Source of the DNA: Mycolicibacterium mengxianglii
GTDB lineage: Bacteria > Actinomycetota > Actinomycetes > Mycobacteriales > Mycobacteriaceae
Length of the DNA stretch: 64,000 nt
Assembly: GCF_015710575.1 (NCBI RefSeq)
Contig: NZ_CP065373.1
Location: 2,232,001-2,296,000 of the forward strand
Direction: 5' to 3'
The notes beneath the pieces are model-generated. The model was given only the letters and a program-made list of their open reading frames with translations, searched no databases and was not told the origin of the DNA. Of the stretch, positions 26,240 through 35,869 are shown in pieces. Within the stretch, counting starts at the first letter, position 1; each line of letters begins with the position of its first letter. A program made the translations under genes and the position numbers.

Positions 26240-27004
26240 GTGACTCTGACGACGTTCCTGCATTCTTTGCATCCCGATTTCCGGCGTGAGGCCGCGGCGG
26301 CGGTCCACGAGCCCGCCTTGGACAGCCAAGAACAACCGCAAACAGATAGTTCGCTACCGGCCAGCGTGCTGTGTGCACGGGTGGCGGCGAAGTGGCTGCG
26401 CCAGAATACGATCGGCGTCGACGTGCGCCACGGTCACCAACTTGCCGCAGCGCGTACCGCCAATGTTCCCTCCGGTCGCCTCGTCGTCCATGCACACCAC
26501 CTGTGCGCCGCTGAACTGCTCGCCGCAGCTCATCTTCGCCCCGGCCACATTGTGGTGGGATCGCCACGAGAGGTCACATTGCTTGCCACTGCGGCGTTGC
26601 CGGATGTGCAGATGCTGCTGCTCACCGTCGATGACTCGTCAGCCGGACGGGACATTCAGCGCCGTCTCAATGATGTGGTGGTGGCCCAGGCCCTCGCTCA
26701 ACCGAGGCTGCGTCTGATCGGGTTGCATGCTGATATCAGTTCTGGCAGCGCCGCATTCATCAGTGCCGCTGCTGCGGTTGGCCAGATGATCGGCACAATG
26801 GCCGATTTCCGCGAGCGGCATGACATGGTGATGTCTCGGATCAGTGTCGGCATCGACACACGCACTGTTAGCCCCCCTGACTTGCATCACCATGCGGTCA
26901 GCATCGATGCCGCCGTGCGCGACGCCTGTCACACTCTGGATTTTCCAAACCCGTCGGTGATCGTGTCGGCGATGGCCCCTGACCGTGGGAGACGTCCCGC
27001 GTGA
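26240..27004 (+). CDS. Catalytically dead LysA-barrel paralogue A (DAP decarboxylase-like pseudoenzyme)
   Basis: 254-aa protein, GTG start at 26240 with AGGAGGAA upstream. It aligns along the barrel of the adjacent LysA: TIGVDVRHGHQLAAARTANV against LysA HIGVDVCSPGELAVARAGGV, and MIGTMADFRERHDMVMSRIS against MIAAMADIRERHDILLRELN. Catalytic positions are lost. The PLP lysine region AGKALL is ASVLCA, HIGSQ is DISSG, and the Gly-rich loop NIGGG is SVGID. The N- and C-terminal beta domains of LysA are absent, including the CEAGD segment and EPGR. It is intact with no stops, convergent with lysA. PLP decarboxylation looks impossible; a regulatory or binding role is inferred. Confidence 0.65.
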   Translation: MTLTTFLHSLHPDFRREAAAAVHEPALDSQEQPQTDSSLPASVLCARVAAKWLRQNTIGVDVRHGHQLAAARTANVPSGRLVVHAHHLCAAELLAAAHLRPGHIVVGSPREVTLLATAALPDVQMLLLTVDDSSAGRDIQRRLNDVVVAQALAQPRLRLIGLHADISSGSAAFISAAAAVGQMIGTMADFRERHDMVMSRISVGIDTRTVSPPDLHHHAVSIDAAVRDACHTLDFPNPSVIVSAMAPDRGRRPA

Positions 27005-27151
27005 CCGTGCACCAGATGGGGTCAGCCGCTGCAGGTGCATCGAATGGCCGCCGCGTGCCTACGGTGTGAAGGTGACGCGGGTGTACCTCGACGGCCAGCA
27101 AGACTGCCTCAGGGTGGTGTGGTTGTGCCCACCACGACGGGTGTGCGTGCG

Positions 27152-28564
27152 TCATTCGCCTTCGAGGAGTGCGGCATAACCCGCCCGTCGGCGCGAGATT
27201 CCGAGGGAGCTTTGCTTCCACTCGCGGTCACGGTCAAGCAGGTCGGTGAGGGTCTCGCGACGTACCAGTTCGGTGGTGCAGCCATCGTTGACTCCGACCA
27301 GCGGTGGGCGGCCGACCACGTTGTAGGTAGAGGCCATGCTGTGGTGGTACGCGCCGGTGCAGGCCACCGCAAGTAGGTCCCCGGGACGCAGGTCGTTGGG
27401 TAGCTGTGCGTCCCGAATGATCTCATCGCCGGCTTCGCAATGGCGTCCGGCGACAGTCATCGCCTGCGTGGGCGCGGTAGAGTGGCGGTTGGCCAATGTG
27501 ACAGTATATTTCGCGCCGTAGAGCTCTACGCGGGGATTGTCGCTCATGCCGCCGTCCACGGCGACGAAGGTCCGGGCGCCGGGCTGGGTCTTGATCGCCA
27601 CCACTCGATACAGGGTGACCCCGGCGCGGGCACTGAGGGCGCGGCCGGGCTCCATCACGATTTGTGGCCGCGGATAGTCGTGCTGTGTGCAGGCAGACTC
27701 CAAGGCCTCCCCGACGGCGGCGGCCAGCTCGTCGATATCAAGTTCGGTGTCGGTGTCGACATAGGCAACGCCGTGTCCGCCGCCGATATTGAGTTCTCTG
27801 AGAAGGATATCGTGGCGCTCGCGGATATCAGCCATCGCCGCGATCATGCGGCGTACCGTCTCGCCGTAGAGGGTGGCGTCGGTGACCTGGGAGCCGATAT
27901 GGCAGTGCAACGCCACCAGCGTGAGTGCAGGTTCGGCCAGAACCCGGGTGATCGCCTCGTGGGCTTCGAGGCTGCCGAGGGGGAATCCGAACTTCTGGTC
28001 GGTGATGCCGGTCGTCACCGCGGCATGGCCGTGGATGTCGATGCCGGGTGTGACCCGGATCAGCACTGACTGGGGGCGGAAGGCGAGGCGCGCCAGATGA
28101 TCGATCTCGGTCAGCGAGTCGATCACGATGCGGCCTACCCCTGCGGTGACCGCCTCGTGCAAGTCGTCGAAGGACTTGGCGTTGCCGTGGACAATGATGC
28201 GGGCGGGCTTCACCCCACCGGCTCGGGCCACCGCCAACTCGCCGGGCGAGCACACATCGACACCGATGTGCTCTTCTGCCGCCCACCGCGCCACCGCGGT
28301 GGTCAGCAGTGCTTTGCCGGCATAGGCAAGGTCAACATCGGGTAACACCCTGCCGTAACGGCGAATTCGGAACCGTACGTCGGCCTCGTCGAGCACGTAG
28401 GTCGGTGTTCCGAACCTGGAGGCGATCTCGGTCAACGCAACACCGCCCACGCACAACCGCCCGGATGCGTCGGTCTCGGTGGTGAGTGGCCAGATCGCGG
28501 GGGACAGGGGCGGTGTCGGTCGGGGCGCGGTCGCGGCGGATGGTTCGCAGTCCAACGAGGTCAT
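27152..28564 (-). CDS. lysA: Diaminopimelate decarboxylase (LysA-type, fold III PLP enzyme)
   Basis: 470-aa enzyme that would decarboxylate meso-diaminopimelate to lysine. All key elements are present: PLP lysine K84 in YAGKALL, HIGSQ at 222-226, the Gly-rich loop GGGHG at 261, EPGR at 305-308, CEAGD at 376-380 contributing to the partner active site, and GAY at 404. The start at 28564 (MTSLDCEPSA) is preferred; an in-frame ATG 51 nt upstream lacks a better site. Mycobacterial lysA normally sits with argS and thrA, so this is probably a second copy. It is flanked on both sides by shorter LysA-like genes with dead active sites. A related substrate (ornithine, arginine or another amino acid) cannot be excluded. 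Confidence 0.87.
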   Translation of the reverse strand: MTSLDCEPSAATAPRPTPPLSPAIWPLTTETDASGRLCVGGVALTEIASRFGTPTYVLDEADVRFRIRRYGRVLPDVDLAYAGKALLTTAVARWAAEEHIGVDVCSPGELAVARAGGVKPARIIVHGNAKSFDDLHEAVTAGVGRIVIDSLTEIDHLARLAFRPQSVLIRVTPGIDIHGHAAVTTGITDQKFGFPLGSLEAHEAITRVLAEPALTLVALHCHIGSQVTDATLYGETVRRMIAAMADIRERHDILLRELNIGGGHGVAYVDTDTELDIDELAAAVGEALESACTQHDYPRPQIVMEPGRALSARAGVTLYRVVAIKTQPGARTFVAVDGGMSDNPRVELYGAKYTVTLANRHSTAPTQAMTVAGRHCEAGDEIIRDAQLPNDLRPGDLLAVACTGAYHHSMASTYNVVGRPPLVGVNDGCTTELVRRETLTDLLDRDREWKQSSLGISRRRAGYAALLEGE

Positions 28565-28880
28565 AGTTCCCACTGTGCGGGCCTTGATGCCCCCATCCCA
28601 CCGTCTTGACATCACGTTGACGGCGGCACCCCGTATTTTGACGTTTTGCCTGCGGAGTGTGCGCGGTCATGCGGACCCAACTCCTCACCGCTGTCCCCGG
28701 CAACGCGCGTGCGGACAACACGCCAGCGCTGGGTCGGCCATGTCATAGAGGTGAACTCGCTCTGACGGTGAATGTTCGGTGAGGCGGGGGCATCAACATT
28801 GCGCAAAGATCCGACCTACTCATGTCAGGGCTGTGTATGGAACCCCTCAGCGCGGTTCGCTTTCGCGTAGGCCTGAACCC

Positions 28881-29591
28881 ATGACACTTGCTTTGGACGC
28901 CGCCGCGGCCGACGAACCTCCGTTACTGACCAGCACCCGGGTGCTCGTTCACGCCGGGCACAGCATCCCCGCCGCCGCGTTGAAAGACCCGCAGTTGGCC
29001 GCGTGGGTTCACTCGCATGGCGTCTCGGTCACTGCCCGCGATGACCACGACCTCGACTTGGTGCGCCAGCACAAAGTTCGGGTCGTCCAGGTGGTGTATC
29101 GGTGCGGGACGAGTACCGCCGCGTTGCACCGTGCCGTAGCCCTCGGAGTGTCGCGTTTCGTTGTCAGCACCGCCCAGCACATGGCGCAGATCGCCGACCA
29201 CGCCTCGGCCACGAAGTACCTCTCCCTTGATGATCAGGCGCCACTGATGTTGGGTGACAAGCGGTTGAAAGTCATCGGCTTGCACACCGAAGTAAACGAC
29301 TGCGATCAAGCTACCGAATGGGCCTGCGCGGCAGAGCGAATCGTCAGTCGGTCGGCGGTACTGAAGGCCTGCGGCTCCACCATCAAACGGATCACCCTCA
29401 GCGGCGGCTCCACGCAGTTCTGGCTGGCCTCTGATGCCGCCCAGGCAGGAATCATCGAGGCCGTCGGCCAGGCCGTCCGCGAACAGTGCGATCACTGGCA
29501 TTTGCCGTGCCCCGCCGTAACTTTGGCAGCGTTGACGGTCGCCCACGGCGCAGACCCAGGTATCCGGTCGTCCGCGCACCGTCGGCGGTGA
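28881..29591 (+). CDS. Catalytically dead LysA-barrel paralogue B (DAP decarboxylase-like pseudoenzyme)
   Basis: 236-aa protein, ATG at 28881, divergent from lysA. It follows the LysA barrel: VHAGHSIPAAAL against AYAGKALLTTAV, YRCGTSTAALHRAVALGVSR against VHGNAKSFDDLHEAVTAGVGR-like sequence, and LKVIGLHTEVND against LTLVALHCHIGS. The PLP lysine is His27, HIGSQ has become TEVND, NIGGG is LSGG followed by Ser, and EPGR is missing. The C-terminal beta domain is absent, as in paralogue A. The two are very different from each other, so they either diverged long ago or arose separately. No stops or shifts are seen, arguing for a retained role. Confidence 0.6.
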   Translation: MTLALDAAAADEPPLLTSTRVLVHAGHSIPAAALKDPQLAAWVHSHGVSVTARDDHDLDLVRQHKVRVVQVVYRCGTSTAALHRAVALGVSRFVVSTAQHMAQIADHASATKYLSLDDQAPLMLGDKRLKVIGLHTEVNDCDQATEWACAAERIVSRSAVLKACGSTIKRITLSGGSTQFWLASDAAQAGIIEAVGQAVREQCDHWHLPCPAVTLAALTVAHGADPGIRSSAHRRR

Positions 29592-29702
29592 GGGGTGCAG
29601 CTCGCAAGACCGGGCGAGAATCCGCAAAATTATCGTCGCTGGACGTAAAGAACCTGTATAGGCACCGTGCGCTGAGGCGAGGAACCGGTAAACCTGGAAG
29701 TT

Positions 29703-30182
29703 GTGAGTACCGTGGTTTCTTCTCGAGGTTTCTGGCGCCGACAGTGGACGACACTTGTCGATGGTGAATTCCCTTGGGGTGCAGTGATTGCGGCGCCGTC
29801 CCGCTACGGTGCCAGCCGGCAGCGATTGGTGGTCTATCCGCCTGGGATCACGTCATCGGACCGGCGGTGGCTGCGGGCGTGGCGCGGGTTTCCCCTCTGG
29901 GGTGGTCTGATGTGGTTCGTTCTGTATGCCTGTTTCATCCAGGGGGCTGCTCCGTGGACGGCGATGGGAATTTCGGTGGGGGTGTGTGCGCTCGCAGGCG
30001 CTACCGCATTCGTGAAGGCCGCCCACACCCGCGGAGAGGTGCGGACTTTGGATGCGTGTGTGTTCGCCGCGGTCGGCGATCCCGAACTCCGCAAAGGCCA
30101 ACGGAGACTGCGTTTGCTGGCGAGCACGCTGTGCACCGCTGATGCCCACCACCATCGCGGCGAGCTGTCCACTGTGGACTAG
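29703..30182 (+). CDS. Small membrane protein, DUF6611-like
   Basis: 159-aa protein with two adjacent hydrophobic segments at about residues 67-105 (GGLMWFVLYACFIQGAAPW and GISVGVCALAGATAF) after a polar N-terminus. The segment RYGASRQRLVVYPPGITSSD followed by RRWLRAWRGFPLWG resembles DUF6611 membrane proteins of mycobacteria, recalled rather than searched. It is 111 nt downstream of pseudoenzyme B on the same strand and could be co-transcribed. The function is unknown. Confidence 0.62.
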   Translation: MSTVVSSRGFWRRQWTTLVDGEFPWGAVIAAPSRYGASRQRLVVYPPGITSSDRRWLRAWRGFPLWGGLMWFVLYACFIQGAAPWTAMGISVGVCALAGATAFVKAAHTRGEVRTLDACVFAAVGDPELRKGQRRLRLLASTLCTADAHHHRGELSTVD

Positions 30183-30562
30183 GAGATGATCTGGTGGCAC
30201 ATCTACGACGCCTTGGCGCCTGAATCGGACCCACCCCGTCAGCCACACCCCGAATCGCCACAACACCATTGACACGGGTCACCGCCCGGGGCCCGAAGAA
30301 GCTGTGCAATCAGCCGGTAACTGCGGACCCGTGGTCACGATCAAGGCGGCCTGTTGTTCATCGCGGTATAGGCCGATGGCTCCGCTGACGACGCCGGTTC
30401 CGTCCCGGCCATTGTGATCGACGGGGCCCGGCTTCGACGACGGCACAGCCTGGTTGGCCACACGGGGGAGAAGTCTGGTGCTCGACAGACGAGGAATGCG
30501 CAGTTGTGGTCTATCGACCAGTGTGGTGTCCTCGATGAGCACACCACAGATCCGCAGGCGAA
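30183..30562. other. Intergenic between the membrane protein and kup 3' end
   Basis: About 380 nt between convergent genes. Short minus-strand frames lie here but none shows a domain, and no clear terminator hairpin with a T-run was seen. Confidence 0.4.
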
Positions 30563-32505
30563 CTAGATTTTCATCCGTGAGCCGATGATCACGGTGCGCT
30601 CAGGCGGCAGTGCGAAGTACCCCGCTGCATCTGCGGTCATCAGCGATGTCGCGACGAACAGCCGTTTGCGCCAGGCCACCATGTCACTGTGACCGTCGGC
30701 GACAAGTTCAAGGTGGGACAGGAAATATGACGCGGTGTCCAGATCGATGCCGCCTTCGGTGGCGTGGTCGGGCAGCAGCCTCAGCGCTGCGGGGCATCGG
30801 GGCGCTCCATGTAGCCGACGTGGACCGTGACATGAAGGATGCCGTCATCGCGGTAGCCGAGGTTGTCCACACTGACCCGCTGCTCGTCATGCACCCTGGG
30901 CACTGGCATGGTTTCGACGGCGACGATGATGACGTGGGCGTGTAGGACGTGGTTGTGTTCCACGTTGGCCCGCATCGCCAGCGGGGTGGTGTCATCCCCT
31001 CGGTTGAGGAACACCGCCGTGCCTGGGATACGAACCAGACTGCGCCGCTGTTGGGACAGGTCGTCGATGAACGGCCGTAGCGATCCTTCGATGTCGTGGC
31101 GCGCGGCGGTCACCAGATGGCGGCCACGTTGCCAGGTGGTCATGACGACGAATGCGACGACGGCGATCACCAGGGGTAGCCAGGCCCCGTGGACAAGCTT
31201 GGTCAGATTCGCGCTGAAGAACAGCAGGTCCACGGTCAGCAGCGCTCCGCCACCTGTGAGCAGCGCCCACAGCGGCCACTTCCATTCTTGCCGTGCGTAG
31301 TACAAGAACAGGAGGGTGGTGATGGTGATGGTGCCGATCACGGCCATACCGAAGGCGTAGGCCAGGGCCGCTGAGGTCTCGAAGGCGAATACCAAGGTCA
31401 GCACCGACGCCATCAGCACCCAGTTGATCCACGGCACATAGATCTGACCGATGGTGGATGCGGAGGTGTGCATAATGCGCAACCGGGGCAGATAGCCCAG
31501 CTGCACAGCCTGGGAGACCACCGAGAACGCACCGGTGATCACCGCTTGGGAGGCGATCACCGTGGCCGCTGTTGCCAACACCACCATGGGGATCCGCGCC
31601 CACTCCGGGGTGAGCAAGAAGAAAGGTGCACTGTAGGCCTGCTGGTCGGTCAGCAGCAGCGCGCCCTGCCCGAAGTAGCTCAAGGTGCAGGCGGGCAGCA
31701 CCAACCCCAGCCATCCGACGGTGATGGCGCGGCGGCCGAAGTGGCCCATGTCGGCGTAGAGCGCTTCGGCGCCGGTGACCGCCAGAACGATGGCTGCCAG
31801 CGCGAAGAAAGCGATGTGAAAGCGGTCGGTCACAAACGACAGTGCGTACGTCGGTGACAGGGCAGCCAGAATTCCTGGATTGTTGAGGATCCCGCCCACC
31901 CCACAGGCGGCGATCGCGACGAACCAGGCGATCATCACCGGCCCGAAAAATCTGCCCACTAGCGCCGTTCCGCGCCGTTGCACGCTGAACAACATGACGA
32001 TGATGATGGCGGTGATCGGCACAATCCAGCTCTCGAGCGTTGGCTCGATGATTTTGAGACCCTCGACCGCAGACAGCACCGAGATCGCCGGGGTGATCAT
32101 CGAGTCGCCGAAGAACAGGGCCGCCCCGAAAAGGCCCAGCGCAGCCAGAATCTTCGCGGTGCGATGCCCGCGTGTGCTCGTCCCGCGCCGCAGCAACGTG
32201 ATCAGGGCCATGATTCCGCCCTCACCGTGATTGTCGGCCCGCATCACCACTGTGACGTAGGTGAGGGTGACAATGGCCAGTACCGCCCAGAAGATCAGCG
32301 AAATCACGCCGTAGACGTTGGATTCGGTCAGCGGCACCGGGTGCGGATCCTCGGGATTGAACACCGTCTGGATGGTGTAAATGGGGCTGGTACCGATATC
32401 GCCGAACACCACTCCCAGAGCGCCCACGATGATTGCCAACCGCAACGGGTGTGCCGGTGCTTGACTGGAAATCGACGTCACCTCACCGGCGGATCGAATG
32501 CTCAC
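30563..32505 (-). CDS. kup: Kup-family potassium uptake transporter, apparent frameshift near the 3' end
   Basis: Potassium:proton symporter of the KUP/HAK family. The N-terminus has the hallmark GVVFGDIGTSPIYTIQTVF, followed by about twelve membrane segments and a cytoplasmic tail. The first frame ends at 30781 after GYMERPDAPQR (574 aa). One extra G in the GGGG tract at 30791-30794 restores RPDAPAALRLLPDHATEGGI and runs to a stop at 30563 ending IIGSRMKI. That adds about 70 residues and gives about 646 aa, a normal Kup length. The truncation is therefore probably a base-calling artefact. Kup has no obvious functional link to the LysA trio apart from position. Confidence 0.88.
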
Positions 32506-32917
32506 AACGACCGATCATCTGCTCTGGCGCGACGACACGCTGACCGAGGCAACCGACCACGCAACGCCACCGGGCGATCGCGGCGCGGATTCACGACCCG
32601 GCACACCGGGACGATCAGCGCCGGCGCCGCAAGCAGCACTTTGAGAAGATGAACCACTGACGCATCCATCACCACTTACTCACTTAGCCCGCACCACAGC
32701 GCCCATGACAACCATCTCAACGGTCCGGCCCACCACATGGCCAGCGCTTTGACGGAATCCTTACGGGTCATCGCTGACCGGCACCACCGCTGTGCGCTGC
32801 AGAGCGCGTCGTCACACATCCCTCAACACGTCAACACCGGGTCGCGATCGGATTACGGCGCGTGACCGGGGCGCCCCGGTCGAGTCCGTATCCTGAACGC
32901 ACACACTGTGGCACCGC
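32506..32917. other. Divergent region upstream of kup
   Basis: About 410 nt between the kup start and the small membrane protein. I looked for a c-di-AMP (ydaO-type) riboswitch, sometimes found at potassium transporters, and could not recognise one. No supported gene. Confidence 0.4.
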
Positions 32918-33274
32918 GTGAAGTGGAGAACCTGTGCACCCCCTCGGTACCGTCAAAGCGATTCCCTGCGTGCACCTTTGAACCCGCAGCCCGACTGGCC
33001 CTGCGCGCCGCCGCCGCGCAACGGTGCCGGACGCGCCGCCCTCATTCTCGGCCTGGTAGCACTCGTGTTCACGTTTGTGCCGATCATCGGAGACTTCATC
33101 GCCATTCCTGCCGCGATCTGCGCGATCGTCGCCGGCCTCATTGGCTTCGACCGCGCCGACCGTGGTCTGGCCACCAATCGACGCAATGCCCTCATCGGCG
33201 CCAGCCTCGGTGCGCTGACTCTGCTGATTACGCTGTTCATCCTCGCGGCCGTCCACGGCTCAGCCACACCCTGA
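32918..33274 (+). CDS. Small DUF4190-like membrane protein
   Basis: 118-aa protein with a Pro-rich N-terminus and two hydrophobic hairpins: AALILGLVALVFTFVPIIGD leading to IPAAICAIVAGLIGF, then ALIGASLGALTLLITLFILA. The RADRGLATNRRNALIG linker between them matches the DUF4190 pattern. The start is uncertain: GTG at 32918 or a TTG near 32978 just before NPQPDW. The function is unknown and it stands alone. The 33275-33531 stretch after it holds nothing supported. Confidence 0.55.
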   Translation: MKWRTCAPPRYRQSDSLRAPLNPQPDWPCAPPPRNGAGRAALILGLVALVFTFVPIIGDFIAIPAAICAIVAGLIGFDRADRGLATNRRNALIGASLGALTLLITLFILAAVHGSATP

Positions 33275-33531
33275 GCTGCGGGCGCCAGCACCAAACGAGA
33301 TCGCCACACCATCGGCGCTGGGTTCAACGCTCTCGGGGGATACGCCACGACACCGAGCCTCGGTGAGTCCTCACCTCGCGAAGGCCACTCGATCCGGCGG
33401 AGTCGGGCCGTTGCGGCGGCGGCCGCGGCGTCGCTCGCTGCCGAAGCCGAGCAGATCGGCGTATGTCGCCGAGGTGAGGGGCCGCAGCCTTTGCAATTTG
33501 AGCAGGTTCGCCCGCGACTATCCGGACGCGT

Positions 33532-34686
33532 TCACTGCTCGTGCGGCCGACGGCTCCCCGCGTCACACAGGTGGGGAGGCTCAGGAGGCGGCGATTCCGT
33601 TTTAGTCCCAGGCAACAGGACCGTCCGATCGAACGGGCCGCCATGAGCGGCTGCGTACGCGATTGCTTCGTTTACCTGGTCAAGACGAAACGGCGTGATC
33701 GATTCGTGTCGCAGATCGAGGACACCGCTGCGGATCATGTTGATCAACCGTTGATTCGCCGTCCGTGGGTACATCCACTGACCGCGCACCGTCACCGAGT
33801 CGCGCATCAGCCATGGGTACGGAAGTTCGAGATCGCCGCCGCCTAGCATGCCGACGCCACCCATGAGTACGACACGACCGTACGGACGGACGGTCATGGC
33901 GGCCGCCCGCACTGGGCCGGTGCCTGCGCTCGGTGGTAGCAGGTCGAGCACGATGTCGATGGGGCCGCGAGCGGCCGCATGCATGGCCGCCCGGTCCGCG
34001 GCTTCGTCGCTGGTGAGCGTGACCGTGCGAATCCGGTCGCCGAAACGTGTCTTAAGGTCGTCGAGGACTGTCTCGTTGCGGCCTGGGCAGACCACCATGG
34101 CCGCTCCCATCGCAAGCGCGACCGCCACACCTGCGCTGCCAAAATTACCGGTGGCACCACTGATCAGGACGGTCTCGCCAGCGTGGAGGTCCGCAGCCAA
34201 GAGACCTCCGTAGGGCACCAGCGATAAGCCAAGTGCGCTCCACCGCGGCACGTCGGCGAGGTCGACCTCGCCGAGAGCGACGGCGTTCTCCGTCGGGACC
34301 ACCATCTGTTCGGCGAAGGATCCGTCGTGAAAATAGCGCGACAGCGCGAGTCCGCCGGTCCCCGCTGAACTCCATCCCTGCAGCGTGACGTCGGGTGTCA
34401 AGGCGTCATCGCGCGACCGGACCATCGGGTCGCACCACACCAACTCGCCGGGCCGGAGCTGGGTTGCGTCGGGTCCGGTGGCCACGACGCGGCCGACAGC
34501 GCCGATCCCCGGGATCACTGGCGGCTCAAGCGGGTACCTCCGTTCGCCGCTGAATACCTCTGCGGTATAGGGCAATACACCGGCGGCGAGCACGTCGACG
34601 AGCACTTCGCCCGATCCGATACGGGGGTTTCTCACCTCTCTTACGCACAGTGGCCGGCCAAACTCTTCCAGTACCGCAGCCTTCAT
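33532..34686 (-). CDS. MDR-family oxidoreductase (quinone reductase/alcohol dehydrogenase-like)
   Basis: 384-aa medium-chain dehydrogenase. It starts MKAAVLEEFGRPLCVREVRN and has the GroES-like part with PGIGAVGRVVATG in place of GHEG. The nucleotide-binding motif is GATGNFGSAGVAVALAMGA. No catalytic-zinc cysteine or structural four-cysteine lobe is seen, so it is probably a zinc-free NAD(P)H-dependent quinone or enone reductase. The tail after VLLPGTKTE is low-complexity and may be read-through. It is divergent from a LysR gene with 95 nt between starts, which contain GTCAT-N7-ATGAC, a possible LysR half-site pair. Confidence 0.85.
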   Translation of the reverse strand: MKAAVLEEFGRPLCVREVRNPRIGSGEVLVDVLAAGVLPYTAEVFSGERRYPLEPPVIPGIGAVGRVVATGPDATQLRPGELVWCDPMVRSRDDALTPDVTLQGWSSAGTGGLALSRYFHDGSFAEQMVVPTENAVALGEVDLADVPRWSALGLSLVPYGGLLAADLHAGETVLISGATGNFGSAGVAVALAMGAAMVVCPGRNETVLDDLKTRFGDRIRTVTLTSDEAADRAAMHAAARGPIDIVLDLLPPSAGTGPVRAAAMTVRPYGRVVLMGGVGMLGGGDLELPYPWLMRDSVTVRGQWMYPRTANQRLINMIRSGVLDLRHESITPFRLDQVNEAIAYAAAHGGPFDRTVLLPGTKTESPPPEPPHLCDAGSRRPHEQ

Positions 34687-34781
34687 GGCTCATCCCTTCG
34701 ACCTGTCTAGCAACACCTGCCGGGTCATCGTCATGCCATGCGTTGCCCGCAATTTGGTCATTGGTGGTATGACATTTACGC

Positions 34782-35681
34782 ATGGAGCTATCATTGACCG
34801 GCCTTCGCGTCCTGCGTTCCATCGCCGAGCGGGGCAGCTTCACTGCAGCTGCTGCCGAACTGGGCTACAGCCAATCAGCGGTTTCCCGGCAGATCGCCGC
34901 ACTGGAGCGCGAATCTGGGGCCATGCTCTGCGAGCGCCTCCGGGTCGGCGTCCGGCTAACCGAGAGCGGACTGATCCTCCTGCGCCACGCACGGGTGGTG
35001 CTCGACGAGATCGCCATGGCCGAACGCGAACTCGAGGGGGCTGAGCCCGACGTGCACGATGTCCGCGTCGGCGCGTTCATCAGTGCGGGCGCGATAGTGC
35101 TGCCCAGAGCACTGCGGATCCTGCGCAGTCAACGCCCGGATATTCGCGTCACCACCCGCGAGGCCACCACACCGGCGTTGGTCCGCGCACTTCGGGCGGG
35201 CACTTTAGATCTGGCGGTGATCTCGTCGAGGGCATCTCATCGGGCGCCGGACGCCGAACTGCCCGCCCTGGTCACCGACACGATCGACGAGACCGGTCTG
35301 GTGCTGGCCGTTCCCGCGGTGGGTCCCTTCGCCGGCCGTGCGAGCGTCAGCGTAGAAAAACTAGAAGGCGTCGACTGGATTGCCAGCCCGTCGACGAGCG
35401 GCGAGCCGCTTCTGGGGGTCTGGCCGGGCCTCGCGGGTCGGCCGCGGGTTGCACACACGGCACGTGACTGGATGACGAAACTTCAACTGGTCGCGGCAGG
35501 TTGCGGCGTGACGACGGTGCCACCGAACCTGGCGGCGGTTCTGCCCGACGGGGTGAAATTGGTCCGCGTGGAAGGCGGGCCCGAAGAACGCCGCCGCACC
35601 CTGGTCGCGCGCCTACCCGGACGACCATCGCGGGTCACAGTGGCGGTCATCGACGCGCTGAGGGGCAGGGACTCCGGCTGA
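34782..35681 (+). CDS. LysR-family transcriptional regulator
   Basis: 299-aa LysR protein with HTH at residues 1-60 (LGYSQSAVSRQIAALERESG) and effector domain from about residue 85. It is divergent from the MDR oxidoreductase gene and probably its regulator. It resembles the LysR at 4330-5232 across both domains, so one may be a copy of the other with a changed target enzyme. The inducer is unknown. Confidence 0.9.
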   Translation: MELSLTGLRVLRSIAERGSFTAAAAELGYSQSAVSRQIAALERESGAMLCERLRVGVRLTESGLILLRHARVVLDEIAMAERELEGAEPDVHDVRVGAFISAGAIVLPRALRILRSQRPDIRVTTREATTPALVRALRAGTLDLAVISSRASHRAPDAELPALVTDTIDETGLVLAVPAVGPFAGRASVSVEKLEGVDWIASPSTSGEPLLGVWPGLAGRPRVAHTARDWMTKLQLVAAGCGVTTVPPNLAAVLPDGVKLVRVEGGPEERRRTLVARLPGRPSRVTVAVIDALRGRDSG

Positions 35682-35869
35682 TCTCGTCGACGGCGCGCAC
35701 ATACCTCGGGCGCGTGCCGGCTTACCTGGCGTCAGGCTTTGCGGCCACCGACCCCACAGCCGCCATCGGCGGTGCCGACCCATCGAGGAGAGCCGAGGTG
35801 GTGGTTGATTCGCCCGTGTCTCCACGCTATAGAACGAGATCGATCAGACCCTTTCATCGCTGGTCGTCA

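Noticed and set aside
30279..30542. An 87-codon minus-strand frame after kup
   Set aside because: No family resemblance, no ribosome-binding site and shadow-like composition; noted only as part of the intergenic stretch.
32506..32917. c-di-AMP (ydaO-type) riboswitch upstream of kup
   Set aside because: The conserved core sequences of that riboswitch could not be recognised by eye. A covariance-model search would settle it.
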